Part shown: positions 9,403 through 18,533 of the stretch, piece by piece
Layout: every line of letters begins with the position of its first letter
How positions within the stretch are numbered: position 1 is the stretch's first letter
Source: Candidatus Aminicenantota bacterium
Lineage (GTDB): Bacteria > Acidobacteriota > Aminicenantia > Aminicenantales > UBA8522
DNA: 64,000 nt
Reading direction: 5' to 3'
Assembly: GCA_017886205.1 (NCBI GenBank)
Contig: JAFNEO010000009.1
Span: 66,112 to 130,111 of the forward strand
Program-made: the position numbers and the translations under genes
Notes under the pieces: generated by a model
Databases searched by the model: none
The model's input: the letters and a program-made list of their open reading frames with translations, nothing else
Told to the model about the DNA's origin: nothing

Positions 9403-10185
9403 ATGCTTCTGGCCATAGACATCGGGAACACCACGGTCGACCTGGGCGTTTTTGAGGGGAAGAGGCTGCTCAAGGACTGGAGGATCCGGTCTGTGCGGGA
9501 AAAGACGGCCGATGAGTACGGCATCACGCTGCTCGAGCTGCTGCGCACCTCCGGCCTCGACCCTTCGGCCATCAAGGGTGTCATCATCTCGAGCGTCGTT
9601 CCTCCGCTGACGCCGGCTTTCCAGGTCTTAAGCCAGAGTCTTTTAGGAGTAAAAGCCCTGGTCGTCGGTCCCGGCCTGCGGACCGGGATGCCCATCCTCT
9701 ACGAGAACCCCGGCGAAGTGGGAGCGGACCGGGTGGTCGCCTCGGTCGGGGCCTTCGAGAAATACGGCGGTCCCTGCATCGTCGTGGATTTCGGAACGGC
9801 CACTACCTTTGATGCCGTCACGGCCAAGGGCGAATATCTGGGCGGCGCCATCGCCCCCGGAATCCAGATTTCGGCCGAGGCCCTCTACTTGCGGACGGCC
9901 AAGCTACCGCGGATCGAGGTCATCAAGCCGAAAAAGCCCATCGGCAAGACCACTGTCGCCAGCATGCAGTCGGGGATCTATCTTGGCTATATCGGCCTGG
10001 TCAACAACATCATCGCCGAGATCAGCAAAGAGATCGGGGTGGAGCCCAAGATCGTCGTCACCGGAGGGTTCGCTTCCCAGTTCGGGCCGGAGATCAGGGC
10101 CCCCCATCACCACGAGCCGCACCTGGTCCTCGAAGGCCTGCGGATCGTCTTCGAAAGGAACAAGGAGGAGAGACCAGCCGCCTGA
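9403..10185 (+). CDS. coaX: Type III pantothenate kinase
   Basis: CoaX phosphorylates pantothenate, the first step of coenzyme A synthesis. The 260-residue protein has the ASKHA-fold phosphate-binding start LLAIDIGNTTVDLG, then GADRVVA and the second phosphate motif VVDFGTATTFD, and the C-terminal VTGGFA glycine loop. AAGGAGA lies ten bases before the ATG. The birA-coaX neighbourhood is common in bacteria. Confidence 0.95.
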   Translation: MLLAIDIGNTTVDLGVFEGKRLLKDWRIRSVREKTADEYGITLLELLRTSGLDPSAIKGVIISSVVPPLTPAFQVLSQSLLGVKALVVGPGLRTGMPILYENPGEVGADRVVASVGAFEKYGGPCIVVDFGTATTFDAVTAKGEYLGGAIAPGIQISAEALYLRTAKLPRIEVIKPKKPIGKTTVASMQSGIYLGYIGLVNNIIAEISKEIGVEPKIVVTGGFASQFGPEIRAPHHHEPHLVLEGLRIVFERNKEERPAA

Positions 10186-10216
10186 CGGTCAAAACACGGC
10201 CGGGACGAGGACGCTC

Positions 10217-10855
10217 ATGCCGCGAAAGGAAAATAAGAGTTTCTATTTCCAGGAAATCGCCAGGGCGTTCTTCGGCCTCCGCGGAGCGCCGTTCGTCCTC
10301 TCCTCCACGGACATGGTGACAATCTCTTCCTGGGAGGAGAGAGGCATTCCGCTGCGGATCGTCCTGGAGGGGATGGAGCGGGCCTTCGAGAACTACAGGA
10401 AGAGGGCGGCCCGGGGACGGAAGATGTCCTCTCTGTCTTTCTGTCAGGCCGAGATCTTGAGAGCTTTCGCCGAATTCAGGGACCGTGGGGTCGGCCGGGC
10501 CGAAAAAGGGGAATCCCGGGAGGACAAGAGAAAAAGGATTAAGGTCGAGGTCGAACGGTTCCTGAAGCTCCTGCCTGCCGAGGCGGGCTTTCTGGGCGAG
10601 GTCTATCGAGAGGCGCTGGCCGTCCTCAGCCGGAAAGAGGTCTCTGAAGAGACCCTCGAACGGCTGGACGCTAGGACCGAGGTGTTGATCGCCAAGCAGG
10701 CCGATGCCGCCGACCGGACGGAAGTGGAGAGGCGCGTCCGAGCGGATTTCCCCGGCCGTTCGGCGGAAGAGCTTCAGGGAATATGCCTTTTAGAGCTGGT
10801 CAAGCGGTGGCGCAAGAGATACCGGATTCCCTACCTCAGTTTTTATTATTATTAA
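10217..10855 (+). CDS. Uncharacterised protein between coaX and rnr
   Basis: I do not recognise a named family. The 212-residue protein starts with a motif-like segment (FYFQEIARAFFGLRGAPFVL, residues 9-28), followed by a segment that looks like a small helical domain (ISSWEERGIPLRIVLEGMER). The middle and C-terminal parts are charged helices ending in a tyrosine-rich tail (YLSFYYY). No signal peptide or membrane segment is present, so it is presumably cytoplasmic. GAGG lies six bases before ATG 10217. It ends four bases before rnr, so it is probably co-transcribed. The conserved-looking N-terminus and tight packing argue that it is a real gene. Confidence 0.7.
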   Translation: MPRKENKSFYFQEIARAFFGLRGAPFVLSSTDMVTISSWEERGIPLRIVLEGMERAFENYRKRAARGRKMSSLSFCQAEILRAFAEFRDRGVGRAEKGESREDKRKRIKVEVERFLKLLPAEAGFLGEVYREALAVLSRKEVSEETLERLDARTEVLIAKQADAADRTEVERRVRADFPGRSAEELQGICLLELVKRWRKRYRIPYLSFYYY

Positions 10856-10859
10856 GACG

Positions 10860-12926
10860 ATGGAAGACGACGTACTGGCCTTGCTGAAACAAAAAAAGGG
10901 AGGGCTGTCCTTCCCTCAACTGGCCGGACTCCTCCATGTCCGCGGACGTGCGCAGACGAAACTCCGGGCGGCGCTCAAGGTCCTGGAGAAGCGGGGAGCG
11001 ATCTATAGGAAAAGAGACAACTATATCGTACCCCCGGACAGGACGGTCGTGCGCGGCGAGTTTCTTTCTTCGAACCGGGGATTCGGGTTTGTCCGGCCCG
11101 AGGGCGGCGGCCGGGAGGACGTTTTCATCCCGGCCCGGTATACTCTAGGAGCGCTCGGCGGCGACCTTGTTGAAATCTCGGTCAAGGAAAAGGGGAAGAA
11201 GGGAAAGCCCGAAGGGCAGGTCGTCCGCCTGCTGAAAAAAGGGCGGGAAACGCTGCTTGGGGTTTATAAGGAGCGGTTCGGGCAGCCGTATCTGGCGCCT
11301 TTTGATTCCTCGGCGGAAGAAATCCCGCTCTCCTCAACCGGCCGATTTTCCCCTTCGGACGGGGTCATCGTCGAAGCGGATCGGGATACGCTGGCCGTTA
11401 GGGATGTGCTCGGAATGCCCGACGATCCCGGCGTCGACACCCGGGTGATCATCAAACGCTTCGGCCTCAGATCGGAATTCCCGACCCAGGCTGCTGCCGA
11501 GGCCAAGAAGGTTCCGCGCCGGATTTCGGCCCAGGACACAGAGGGAAGGGTCGACTACCGGGACTGGGCGACGGTGACGATCGACGGAGAGACGGCCCAG
11601 GACTTCGACGACGCGGTCAGCATCAGGAGGCTCCCCTCGGGTCACTATCGGCTCGCCGTCCACATCGCCGACGTCTCCCACTATGTCCGGCCGGGTTCCG
11701 CCCTGGACGAGGAGGCCCGAGGCCGGGCGACGAGCGTCTATTTTCCCGGCCTCACCCTGCCCATGCTCCCGGAAGAGCTCTCCAATGACCTCTGCAGCCT
11801 GCGGCCGCGGAAGCTGCGGCTGACCGTGACCGCGGTTCTCGAGGTCGACCTTAAAGGCCGAGTCGTCAAGGCCAAATTTCATCCTTCGATTATCAAGACG
11901 GTCGAGCGGATGACCTATACGTCGGTGTTCAAGATCCTTGAGGGCGATGAGAAAGAGCGGCGGAAATACGCGGCCTTGGTCCCGGACTTCTTGCTGATGC
12001 GGGAGCTGGCGGCCGTTCTCAGGGCGAGGAGAGAAGAGCAGGGGAGCTTGAATTTCGACCTCCTCGAGCCCGAGCTCGTCTACCAGGAAGGCCGGCTCCA
12101 GGGGATCGCCGCGTTCGAGTCGAACGAGGCCCATCATCTTATCGAGGAATTCATGGTGGCGGCCAACGAGGCGGTGGCCCGGTTTCTCAGCGAGGAAGAG
12201 CGGCCGTCTCTCTATCGCGTCCATCCTCCGCCCGGCCGGGCCGACCTCGAGGAACTGAGGGGTCTCCTTGAATGTTTCGGGCTGATGCTGCCTAAGCCCG
12301 AGAAAACGACCTCCCGAGACCTGCAGCGGGTCTTGAAGCTGGTGGAGGGAAAGCCGGAGGAAAAGATCATCCAGTTCCATGTCCTCCGGGCCCTCCGGAT
12401 GGCGGCCTACGAGCCGGAGAATACCGGCCACTACGGCCTGGCGAAAAAGGACTACACTCATTTCACTTCCCCGATCCGGCGCTATCCCGACCTCATCGTC
12501 CACCGGGCTCTCAAGGCAGCGCTGCGGGGCGAAAGAGAAGACATCCCCGGTCTGCCCTCTCTGGCTCTTCATTGCTCCGAGCGGGAGAGGAAGGCGGACG
12601 GGGCTGAAAAAGAGCTGGTGGAATGGCGCATCTTCCGCTTCCTCAAGGCCAAGCTCGGAGAGGAGGTCAAGGGCATCATCGTCGACATCATCAATGCCGG
12701 AGTCGTGGTGGAGCTCGAGGATTACTTTGTTCGGGGCCTCATCCCCTTTGCCGACCTCGGGGGTGACTATTACTATCGCCGGTCGAAGCAGCTCCTCGTC
12801 GGCCGGCGTTCGGGCAGGCGGTTCACTATGGGCCAGCGGGTAAATGTCATCCTGGCGGCGGTCGACCCGCTGCTTCGCCGGATGACTCTGGTGTTGAGCC
12901 GCGAGGGCAAGAGAGGATCGCGATGA
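10860..12926 (+). CDS. rnr: Ribonuclease R
   Basis: This is a processive 3'-5' exoribonuclease that degrades structured RNA. Over 688 residues there are an N-terminal winged-helix segment (1-65), cold-shock OB domains (SSNRGFGFVRPEGG near 66), the RNB catalytic domain with the metal-binding aspartates in DFDDAV (Asp248, Asp250, Asp251), the family signature HFTSPIRRYPDLIVHR, and a C-terminal S1 domain (about 600-680) with a basic tail. Its last bases overlap the start of the SelB-like gene in an ATGA junction, which implies translational coupling. Confidence 0.95.
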   Translation: MEDDVLALLKQKKGGLSFPQLAGLLHVRGRAQTKLRAALKVLEKRGAIYRKRDNYIVPPDRTVVRGEFLSSNRGFGFVRPEGGGREDVFIPARYTLGALGGDLVEISVKEKGKKGKPEGQVVRLLKKGRETLLGVYKERFGQPYLAPFDSSAEEIPLSSTGRFSPSDGVIVEADRDTLAVRDVLGMPDDPGVDTRVIIKRFGLRSEFPTQAAAEAKKVPRRISAQDTEGRVDYRDWATVTIDGETAQDFDDAVSIRRLPSGHYRLAVHIADVSHYVRPGSALDEEARGRATSVYFPGLTLPMLPEELSNDLCSLRPRKLRLTVTAVLEVDLKGRVVKAKFHPSIIKTVERMTYTSVFKILEGDEKERRKYAALVPDFLLMRELAAVLRARREEQGSLNFDLLEPELVYQEGRLQGIAAFESNEAHHLIEEFMVAANEAVARFLSEEERPSLYRVHPPPGRADLEELRGLLECFGLMLPKPEKTTSRDLQRVLKLVEGKPEEKIIQFHVLRALRMAAYEPENTGHYGLAKKDYTHFTSPIRRYPDLIVHRALKAALRGEREDIPGLPSLALHCSERERKADGAEKELVEWRIFRFLKAKLGEEVKGIIVDIINAGVVVELEDYFVRGLIPFADLGGDYYYRRSKQLLVGRRSGRRFTMGQRVNVILAAVDPLLRRMTLVLSREGKRGSR

Positions 12927-14008
12927 GGACCCAACAGTTCGAGGCATCATTGGTGCTGGAGGACAGAGAAGGGACTCTCCCCGCCCAGGCGACGCTTCTC
13001 ATCGGTGAACAAAAAGTGATCGCCGCGGTCCGCTCCTATGGCCCCGGGCCGGAGCCCAAGCGCGGGCGCCTTTTCTTGCGGGCGGTGGCTCGCCGTCCCC
13101 TTACGCTCAAGTGGAATAACACCTTCGCCGTTCTGGATACCCAGAAACGGGAGAGGATCGGGCGGGGGACGGTCCTCAACCCCGGCGTGCAGGAAGAGGC
13201 CAAGAGGAACGAGGAAGTTGATTGGGATTTTCTCCTGGCTCTCTCCGGAGACGAGATGGACATGCTCGATGCCCTCTGCCGGAAAAAGGGAACGAGCGGC
13301 CTCCACGAAAGGGAAATCACGGAGTTCTGTGACCTAAGCGAAGAGCGGCTCCTCCAATGGGGAGAAAAAATGGAGGAGGAGGGTAAGGTCAAGATCCTGT
13401 CCTTTTCGCCACTCCACCTAATATCCCGCGAGAGCTTTGACCACCTCGGCGAAAAAATCCTGGCCTACCTCGACCAGTTCCACGAAAAGCAGCCCGCCCA
13501 GAAGGGTGTGCTCCTCGAGAAGGTCAAGAAGAGGTTCGGCGTCTCCGAGAAGGTCCTGCACCTCGCTGTCAAGACGCTGGAAAAGGCCGGGAGGGCGCGC
13601 CAGGCCGGACCCCGTCTGATGCTCCCCTCTCATGAGATGGCGCTGTCGGCCCAGGAGGAGAAGATCCTCCAGAGGCTCGAGGAGATGTGCTACCGGGGCG
13701 AATTCCAGTCCGTCTCCCTGGAGGAAATCCGGCGGCAGTTCCACCTCTCCCAAGAGCGGCTGGAGAAGCTGCTCTCGCTCCTGACCGAACGGAAAAAGGT
13801 CATCCAGGGGCCGGAGGGGCTGTTCATCCATTCCCTCTGGCTGGATGATATCATCGTCCGGGTGAGGGCATTGGGTAAGAAGGAGATGACGGTGGCCAAG
13901 TTCAAGGAGCTCTCGGGCCTGAGCCGGAAATACGCCATCCCGCTTCTTGAGCTTCTCGACCAGATGGGTGTTACCCGCCGCCACGGCCCAGTGCGGGAAA
14001 TTCTTTGA
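12923..14008 (+). CDS. Stand-alone SelB C-terminal half (domain III plus winged helices), no GTPase
   Basis: SelB delivers Sec-tRNA and binds SECIS hairpins with its C-terminal winged helices. This 361-residue protein begins where SelB domain III begins: residues 5-88 match the EF-Tu-like beta barrel and end in ERIGRGTVLNP, the counterpart of SelB TIGGGxVLDP. Winged-helix modules follow to the end. The last contains GLSRKYAIPLLELLDQMGVT (332-351) and TRRHGPVREIL, a close match to the SECIS-binding fourth wing. No G1-G4 GTP-binding motifs exist here or upstream. AGAGAGGA lies eight bases before ATG 12923 and the start overlaps the rnr stop. It cannot act as an elongation factor alone; an RNA-binding role, perhaps with RNase R, is inference. 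Confidence 0.8.
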   Translation: MRTQQFEASLVLEDREGTLPAQATLLIGEQKVIAAVRSYGPGPEPKRGRLFLRAVARRPLTLKWNNTFAVLDTQKRERIGRGTVLNPGVQEEAKRNEEVDWDFLLALSGDEMDMLDALCRKKGTSGLHEREITEFCDLSEERLLQWGEKMEEEGKVKILSFSPLHLISRESFDHLGEKILAYLDQFHEKQPAQKGVLLEKVKKRFGVSEKVLHLAVKTLEKAGRARQAGPRLMLPSHEMALSAQEEKILQRLEEMCYRGEFQSVSLEEIRRQFHLSQERLEKLLSLLTERKKVIQGPEGLFIHSLWLDDIIVRVRALGKKEMTVAKFKELSGLSRKYAIPLLELLDQMGVTRRHGPVREIL

Positions 14009-14025
14009 AAGAGGAGCGGATCACG

Positions 14026-16167
14026 ATGAAGAAAACGGTAACCGCTTTGATCCTGACCGGCCTGTTTTTCGCGATGTTTATCTCCGCGGACGAAGGGATG
14101 TATCCGATCAGCGAGATCATGAAGCTCGACCTCCGGTCCAAGGGGCTGGAGATCGACCCGGCCGAGATTTTCGCGACGGACAAGAGCCTGATCTTCGCCA
14201 TCGTCAGCGTGGGCGCGACTGGCTCATTCCTTTCGGCCGATGGCTTGTTTATAACGAACCACCACGTCGCCTTCGGCGCCGTCCAGGCGGCGAGTACCAA
14301 AGAAAACGATTACCTCCGCAACGGGTTTTTGGCCCGGACAAGGGCCGAGGAGATCCAGGCCAAAGGGATGACGGCCCGCATTACAGAGTCATACAGGGAT
14401 GTATCGGCAGATGTCCTGAGCGCCGTGAAGCCGGACATGGACTATGCGGCCCGCACCAGGGCCATAGAGAGGAGGACCAAGGAGATCGTGGCGCGCACGG
14501 AAAAAGAAAACCCGGGCAAACGGGCCGAAGTGGCCGAGATGTTTACGGGAAAGACCTATATCCTGTTTATTTACACATATTTAAAAGATATCCGCCTGGT
14601 TTATGTCCCGCCCCGCTCCATCGGTGAATTCGGCGGCGAAGAAGACAACTGGATGTGGCCGCGCCACACCGGAGACTTCTCCTTCCTGAGGGCCTATGTC
14701 GCTCCGGACGGGTCGCCGGCGGACTACGCAGCCCAGAACGTCCCCTTCAAACCCAGGCGCTTTTTGCGGGTTGCAGCCCGGGGTGTCAATGAGGGCGACT
14801 TCGTTTTTCTCCTGGGCTATCCCGGTCGGACCTTCCGGCACAGCACGGCCGGCTACCTGGCTTTCGAGGAAGAAGTCCGGATGCCCTATGTCGCCGACTG
14901 GTATGCCTGGCAGATCGACCTCATGGAAAAAATGGGCGCAGAGGACCGCGGAGTCGCGCTCCTCCATGCCGCGCGCATCAAGGGGCTGGCCAACACGATG
15001 AAGAATTTCCGCGGCAAGCTCAAGGGGATGAAAAGGCTCGGGCTGGTCGAGCGCCGGCGAGAAGAAGAGAAAGCGCTCCAGAGCTTCATCGCAGCGGATG
15101 AGAAACGGCGGTCCCAGAACGGGACGATCCTGAATGATATCACCGGGGTTTATGAGGAGATGCGGGCGGCCTTCGATTATGAGACGGTCCTGGACTATCT
15201 GCGCGGGTCGGTGAACCTGGTCGGGTCCGCCTTTACGGTTTACGAGGCGGCGCTCGAGCGGCAGAAGGCGGACCTCGAGCGCGAGCCGGCATACATGGAC
15301 CGGAACTTTCCCCAAACGAAACAGAGGCTTCTGCTCTCCCTCCGCAACTACTATGAGCCCACGGACAAGGCCATTTTCAAGGAGCTGCTTCTCCGGGCCT
15401 CCAGGCTCAAGGGGCCGAACCGAATCAAGGCGGTCGACGAGCTGTTTCAGGAAGACTTCGGTGAGCCGGTCATCGATGCCTATTTAAACAAATCCTATGG
15501 AGCCTCGAGGATGAATGACGCCAAGTTCGTTGAGGAACTGCTCGCTAAAACTCCGGAGCAGATGGCCGCGGTCCAGGACCCCTTCCTCGACCTGGCCAGG
15601 GCTCTTTACCCTGCGGTCCTGGAGGGGCGCGAAAAACAGAAGGCCCGCCGGGGCGCGCTCGACCCGCTCTACGCCCGCCTGAGCGACGTCAAGGAGGCCT
15701 ACTTGGGAAAGAGCTTCATCCCGGATGCTAACAACACGCTGCGGCTGACCTACGGGCGGATCAAAGGGTATGAGCCAGCGGATGCGGTTTATTACGAGCC
15801 TTTCACGACACTCCGGGGCGTCCTGGAAAAGACGACGGGCCGGGAGCCCTTCGATACGCCGGCCACCCTGTTTGACCTCTCTAAGGCCCGCGACTTCGGC
15901 GCCTTCGAGCACCCTCAGCTCCACGACGTGCCCGTCTGCATTCTTTACGATACTGATACGACCGGCGGTAACTCGGGAAGCCCGGTGATCAACGCCCGGG
16001 GTGAGTTGGTGGGGGTCAATTTCGACCGGACTTACGAGGCGACTATCAATGACTACGCCTGGAGCGAGGAATACAGCCGGTCGATCGCCGTGGACATCCG
16101 GTATGTCCTGTGGGTCACGCAGAAGTTCGCCGGAGCGGAATTCCTCCTTAGGGAGATGGGGCTTTAG
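14026..16167 (+). CDS. Exported S46 dipeptidyl-peptidase, DPP11-like (acidic P1)
   Basis: S46 peptidases release dipeptides from peptide N-termini in the periplasm. The 713-residue protein has a signal peptide (KKTVTALILTGLFFAMFISA). The chymotrypsin-type triad is visible: His80 in TNHHVAFG, Asp217 in HTGDFSF and Ser650 in GGNSGSP. In Porphyromonas DPP11 an arginine 18 residues after the catalytic serine selects Asp/Glu at P1, where DPP7 has glycine. Here that position is Arg668 in VNFDR, so Asp/Glu specificity is inferred. ATG 14026 is chosen over an upstream TTG because AGAGGAG precedes it and the signal peptide starts there. Confidence 0.88.
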   Translation: MKKTVTALILTGLFFAMFISADEGMYPISEIMKLDLRSKGLEIDPAEIFATDKSLIFAIVSVGATGSFLSADGLFITNHHVAFGAVQAASTKENDYLRNGFLARTRAEEIQAKGMTARITESYRDVSADVLSAVKPDMDYAARTRAIERRTKEIVARTEKENPGKRAEVAEMFTGKTYILFIYTYLKDIRLVYVPPRSIGEFGGEEDNWMWPRHTGDFSFLRAYVAPDGSPADYAAQNVPFKPRRFLRVAARGVNEGDFVFLLGYPGRTFRHSTAGYLAFEEEVRMPYVADWYAWQIDLMEKMGAEDRGVALLHAARIKGLANTMKNFRGKLKGMKRLGLVERRREEEKALQSFIAADEKRRSQNGTILNDITGVYEEMRAAFDYETVLDYLRGSVNLVGSAFTVYEAALERQKADLEREPAYMDRNFPQTKQRLLLSLRNYYEPTDKAIFKELLLRASRLKGPNRIKAVDELFQEDFGEPVIDAYLNKSYGASRMNDAKFVEELLAKTPEQMAAVQDPFLDLARALYPAVLEGREKQKARRGALDPLYARLSDVKEAYLGKSFIPDANNTLRLTYGRIKGYEPADAVYYEPFTTLRGVLEKTTGREPFDTPATLFDLSKARDFGAFEHPQLHDVPVCILYDTDTTGGNSGSPVINARGELVGVNFDRTYEATINDYAWSEEYSRSIAVDIRYVLWVTQKFAGAEFLLREMGL

Positions 16168-16250
16168 TGAGCCTCAGACGTCCTCGTTTATACGAATTGA
16201 ACTCAGCGAACGATGAAAGGAAAGAACCGCTTGACTCGACTCGACGGTGA

Positions 16251-17627
16251 TCATTTGATGATGTGGAACTTCGTCTGGCGGCCGTCGAGAAAGAAGACTC
16301 CCTTTTCCGTAAAGGCCACGGCCTGTTCCAGAGGCAGACGGAATTCCTTGCCTTCGCCCCATTCCGGAACGGGCGCCGTCACGCTCATCTCGGCCGTGAA
16401 GCAGCTGTTCGGGACAAGCTTAACGTCGCCCCGCCCCGGGTTGTTCACCTGTTCCCACGGCAGTCCGATGAGCGGTCCCGGCTCGTGAAGAAAATAGCCG
16501 AGCGAATGCGAGTACACCCGGGGCCCGGGGATTCCCGACTCTTTAGCCTTCCTCAGGATGTTACCCAGCAGTTCGTTTCCGGTGAGGCCGGCCTTGAACG
16601 CGCCGCAGAAGATGTCCTGGAGCCAGTTCTCCTCGGCCATGATCTTGCGAAAAATCTCGGGAACATCGGTTTCGCCGGCCCTGAGCACGTAGGCCATTTC
16701 CTGGGCATCGGAATTGCACCGCATGTACTTGAGACCGACATCGCAATGGACGAGGTCGCCCGGCCGGATGACCTTGTCGTCTTTGCCGTACTTCTCGATA
16801 TCCTTGGGATGGCGGCCGCGGATGCTGACAAACGGGCTGAAGGAAACCTTGAGCCCCAAGTCGGCGACGCGCTGCCAGTAATACCAGCGGAGGTCGTCGG
16901 TTGTGGTATGGCCTGGCGTTGTGACCTTGTTGGAAAACATATCGGCGATGATCGAATGGGAGACGACCTGGGCCCGCTCCATGAGCTCGATCTCCTCGTC
17001 CAGCAGGGTCTCCGACCATAGCGTGGCCAAGGGCTCGGCCGATTGGAGGCGCGCCGCCATTTTCGGTCCGATCGCCTCGACGAGCCTTTTCTTGAGGACG
17101 GCGGTCAGGCCGCCAGCCGCCCACTGAACTTCGCCCTCATTGATGCCGATCCTTTTCGGGTCGCGCTCCCGGACGATCCGCCCCAGGCAGTCCCACTGGC
17201 TTTCTTTCTTCTGCGCATCCCAAGCCGAGGCGTCCCAGACGTTCTTGAAGAGCCCTTGTGTGTCCGTGCGGGAGACGTTGAGCCGCTCGACACCTTTTTC
17301 AGCGCCCTGGTCAAAAAGGACGAGAATCTGAGTGATCGGATTCCAATTTTCATACGGCATCATGGTCTCAAAGATGGGGTCGGGATTGTCCTCGTTACAG
17401 CTGATAATCCACATGTCGAACCCGGTCTCCCGCATCATCTTGGGCAGGAGCCCATCGAGCCGCTTCTGGGTGATCTGGAGGGTGAGCGCCGCCCTCTCCC
17501 GGATGCTCAGGACGGCGGGAACATCCTGATCGGAGAGGGGGGCAGATAAGACGGTCGGTGCAACGGTCAAGGCGGTAAGTCCAATAAGGATAGATATGAA
17601 GATTGAGAGAGGAAGCCTTTTGGGCAT
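16251..17627 (-). CDS. Exported M24-family metallopeptidase (Xaa-Pro aminopeptidase-like)
   Basis: The 458-residue protein has a signal peptide (residues 1-29, LPLSIFISILIGLTALTVAP) and a C-terminal pita-bread fold. Candidate dimetal ligands are Asp in VHCDVGL, Asp in NSDAQE, His in YFLHEPGP, Glu in FTAEMS and Glu in LPLEQAV, all five expected. The N-terminal creatinase-like half lies at about 50-210. It should trim peptides, possibly Xaa-Pro, outside the cytoplasm. It converges with the S46 gene, leaving an 83-base gap without a clear terminator. Together they suggest extracytoplasmic peptide feeding. Confidence 0.85.
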   Translation of the reverse strand: MPKRLPLSIFISILIGLTALTVAPTVLSAPLSDQDVPAVLSIRERAALTLQITQKRLDGLLPKMMRETGFDMWIISCNEDNPDPIFETMMPYENWNPITQILVLFDQGAEKGVERLNVSRTDTQGLFKNVWDASAWDAQKKESQWDCLGRIVRERDPKRIGINEGEVQWAAGGLTAVLKKRLVEAIGPKMAARLQSAEPLATLWSETLLDEEIELMERAQVVSHSIIADMFSNKVTTPGHTTTDDLRWYYWQRVADLGLKVSFSPFVSIRGRHPKDIEKYGKDDKVIRPGDLVHCDVGLKYMRCNSDAQEMAYVLRAGETDVPEIFRKIMAEENWLQDIFCGAFKAGLTGNELLGNILRKAKESGIPGPRVYSHSLGYFLHEPGPLIGLPWEQVNNPGRGDVKLVPNSCFTAEMSVTAPVPEWGEGKEFRLPLEQAVAFTEKGVFFLDGRQTKFHIIK

Positions 17628-17701
17628 TTGAACTCCTTTTCGCCAGAATTATCTTCGGATTTGTCCGAAAAGGCAACCGTCGCACTCACCGCCGACCTTA
17701 T

Positions 17702-17817
17702 CGGAGACACTTACTTGTTTCGAGGCCCCACTTGATTCCCCAAGGGGGGAAGGGGGGTTTAATATCTAAAAGCGAAGTCTTAGAAGTGTCTCCGGAGGTT
17801 TGAACACCTCCAGAGAC
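17702..17817. other. Intergenic region with two competing hairpins
   Basis: CGGAGACACTT (17702-17712) pairs with AAGTGTCTCCG (17784-17794). The same right arm can instead take part in a downstream hairpin: GTCTC/GGAGGT (17788-17799) with ACCTCC/GAGAC (17806-17817). The two folds are mutually exclusive. A CCCCAAGGGG palindrome lies between. The region separates divergent genes (M24 on the left, the decayed gene at 17863 on the right). It may be an RNA switch, a repeat remnant or an operator region. Confidence 0.5.
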
Positions 17818-17862
17818 GCTCTCAGCTTGCGGGCCTAGGCTGGTGAGGGATAAACTCAAGAT

Positions 17863-18516
17863 ATGAGAAAGAAGGCAAAAATGATAACGATGATCCTCTT
17901 GGCTATCCTTATGCTCCTTGTTTTTGTTGCGGGCATTGCCTACTTGAACTTCAACGGTCGAATAAACCGGGAAGTCAGAGGTCTGCTTTCAGGGGCAAAA
18001 TCCGGTGCCGGAACCGTCGTTATCGGGGAAATGATTCGGACTCTGCCTGAACCGGTTCAGAGGTATTTAGCTTATTCAGGGGTCTTGGGAAAACAGATGC
18101 CTCGCACCATCCGCTTGAAACAAATCGGCAAAATCAGACAGGATGAAAAATCAGCCTGGATGAAACTCGAGGCGGTGGAATACTACTCAACGACTCCCCC
18201 GGCATTTATTTGGAAAGCCTTTTTGCCCACCAGGAGATTTCCCCTGACCCTGGGCCGGAGTCAGCCGTCCGAGCAGGAGCTCGGTCGGAAACCCGATTAT
18301 CCAGCGGAACGGAAGGACGAACGCAATGACCCGCACCGGATGGGGAAGGAGTTCGAGAGGGGCGATCTGTCGGGTCGAGCCTCGACTTCTATTCTCGAAG
18401 AGCGCTTCATCCCCGCTGAAGTCAAGTGGTTTTTGGCCTGGGGATGCATTCCCGCCGGGATGGAATTTTCCTTTTTTCGGGCAAAGCGGCATAATAGAAG
18501 GCCGGTAGTGTCGTAA
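17863..18516 (+). pseudogene. Decayed DUF6544-like membrane-anchored protein
   Basis: The frame encodes an N-terminal membrane helix (MILLAILMLLVFVAGIAYL) and then a block recalling the DUF6544/DUF6920 family: LPEPVQRYLAYSGV, RLKQIGKIR and PPAFIWKA at about 60-125. After residue 130 the similarity collapses into an arginine- and serine-rich sequence and the frame stops at 217, where such proteins usually continue past 250. A weak echo (ILEERFIPAEVKW) reappears later, suggesting a deletion or frameshifts. No Shine-Dalgarno sequence precedes the ATG. Family assignment is from memory; pseudogene status is my inference. Confidence 0.5.
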
Positions 18517-18533
18517 TATTTTGAGGAACAACC

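Noticed and set aside
10217..16167. Selenoprotein gene with in-frame TGA near the SelB-like gene
   Set aside because: All neighbouring frames are complete without a TGA codon, and no SECIS-like hairpin or sel gene is visible.
16168..16250. Terminator between the convergent S46 and M24 genes
   Set aside because: No convincing stem with T-run on either strand in this 83-base gap.
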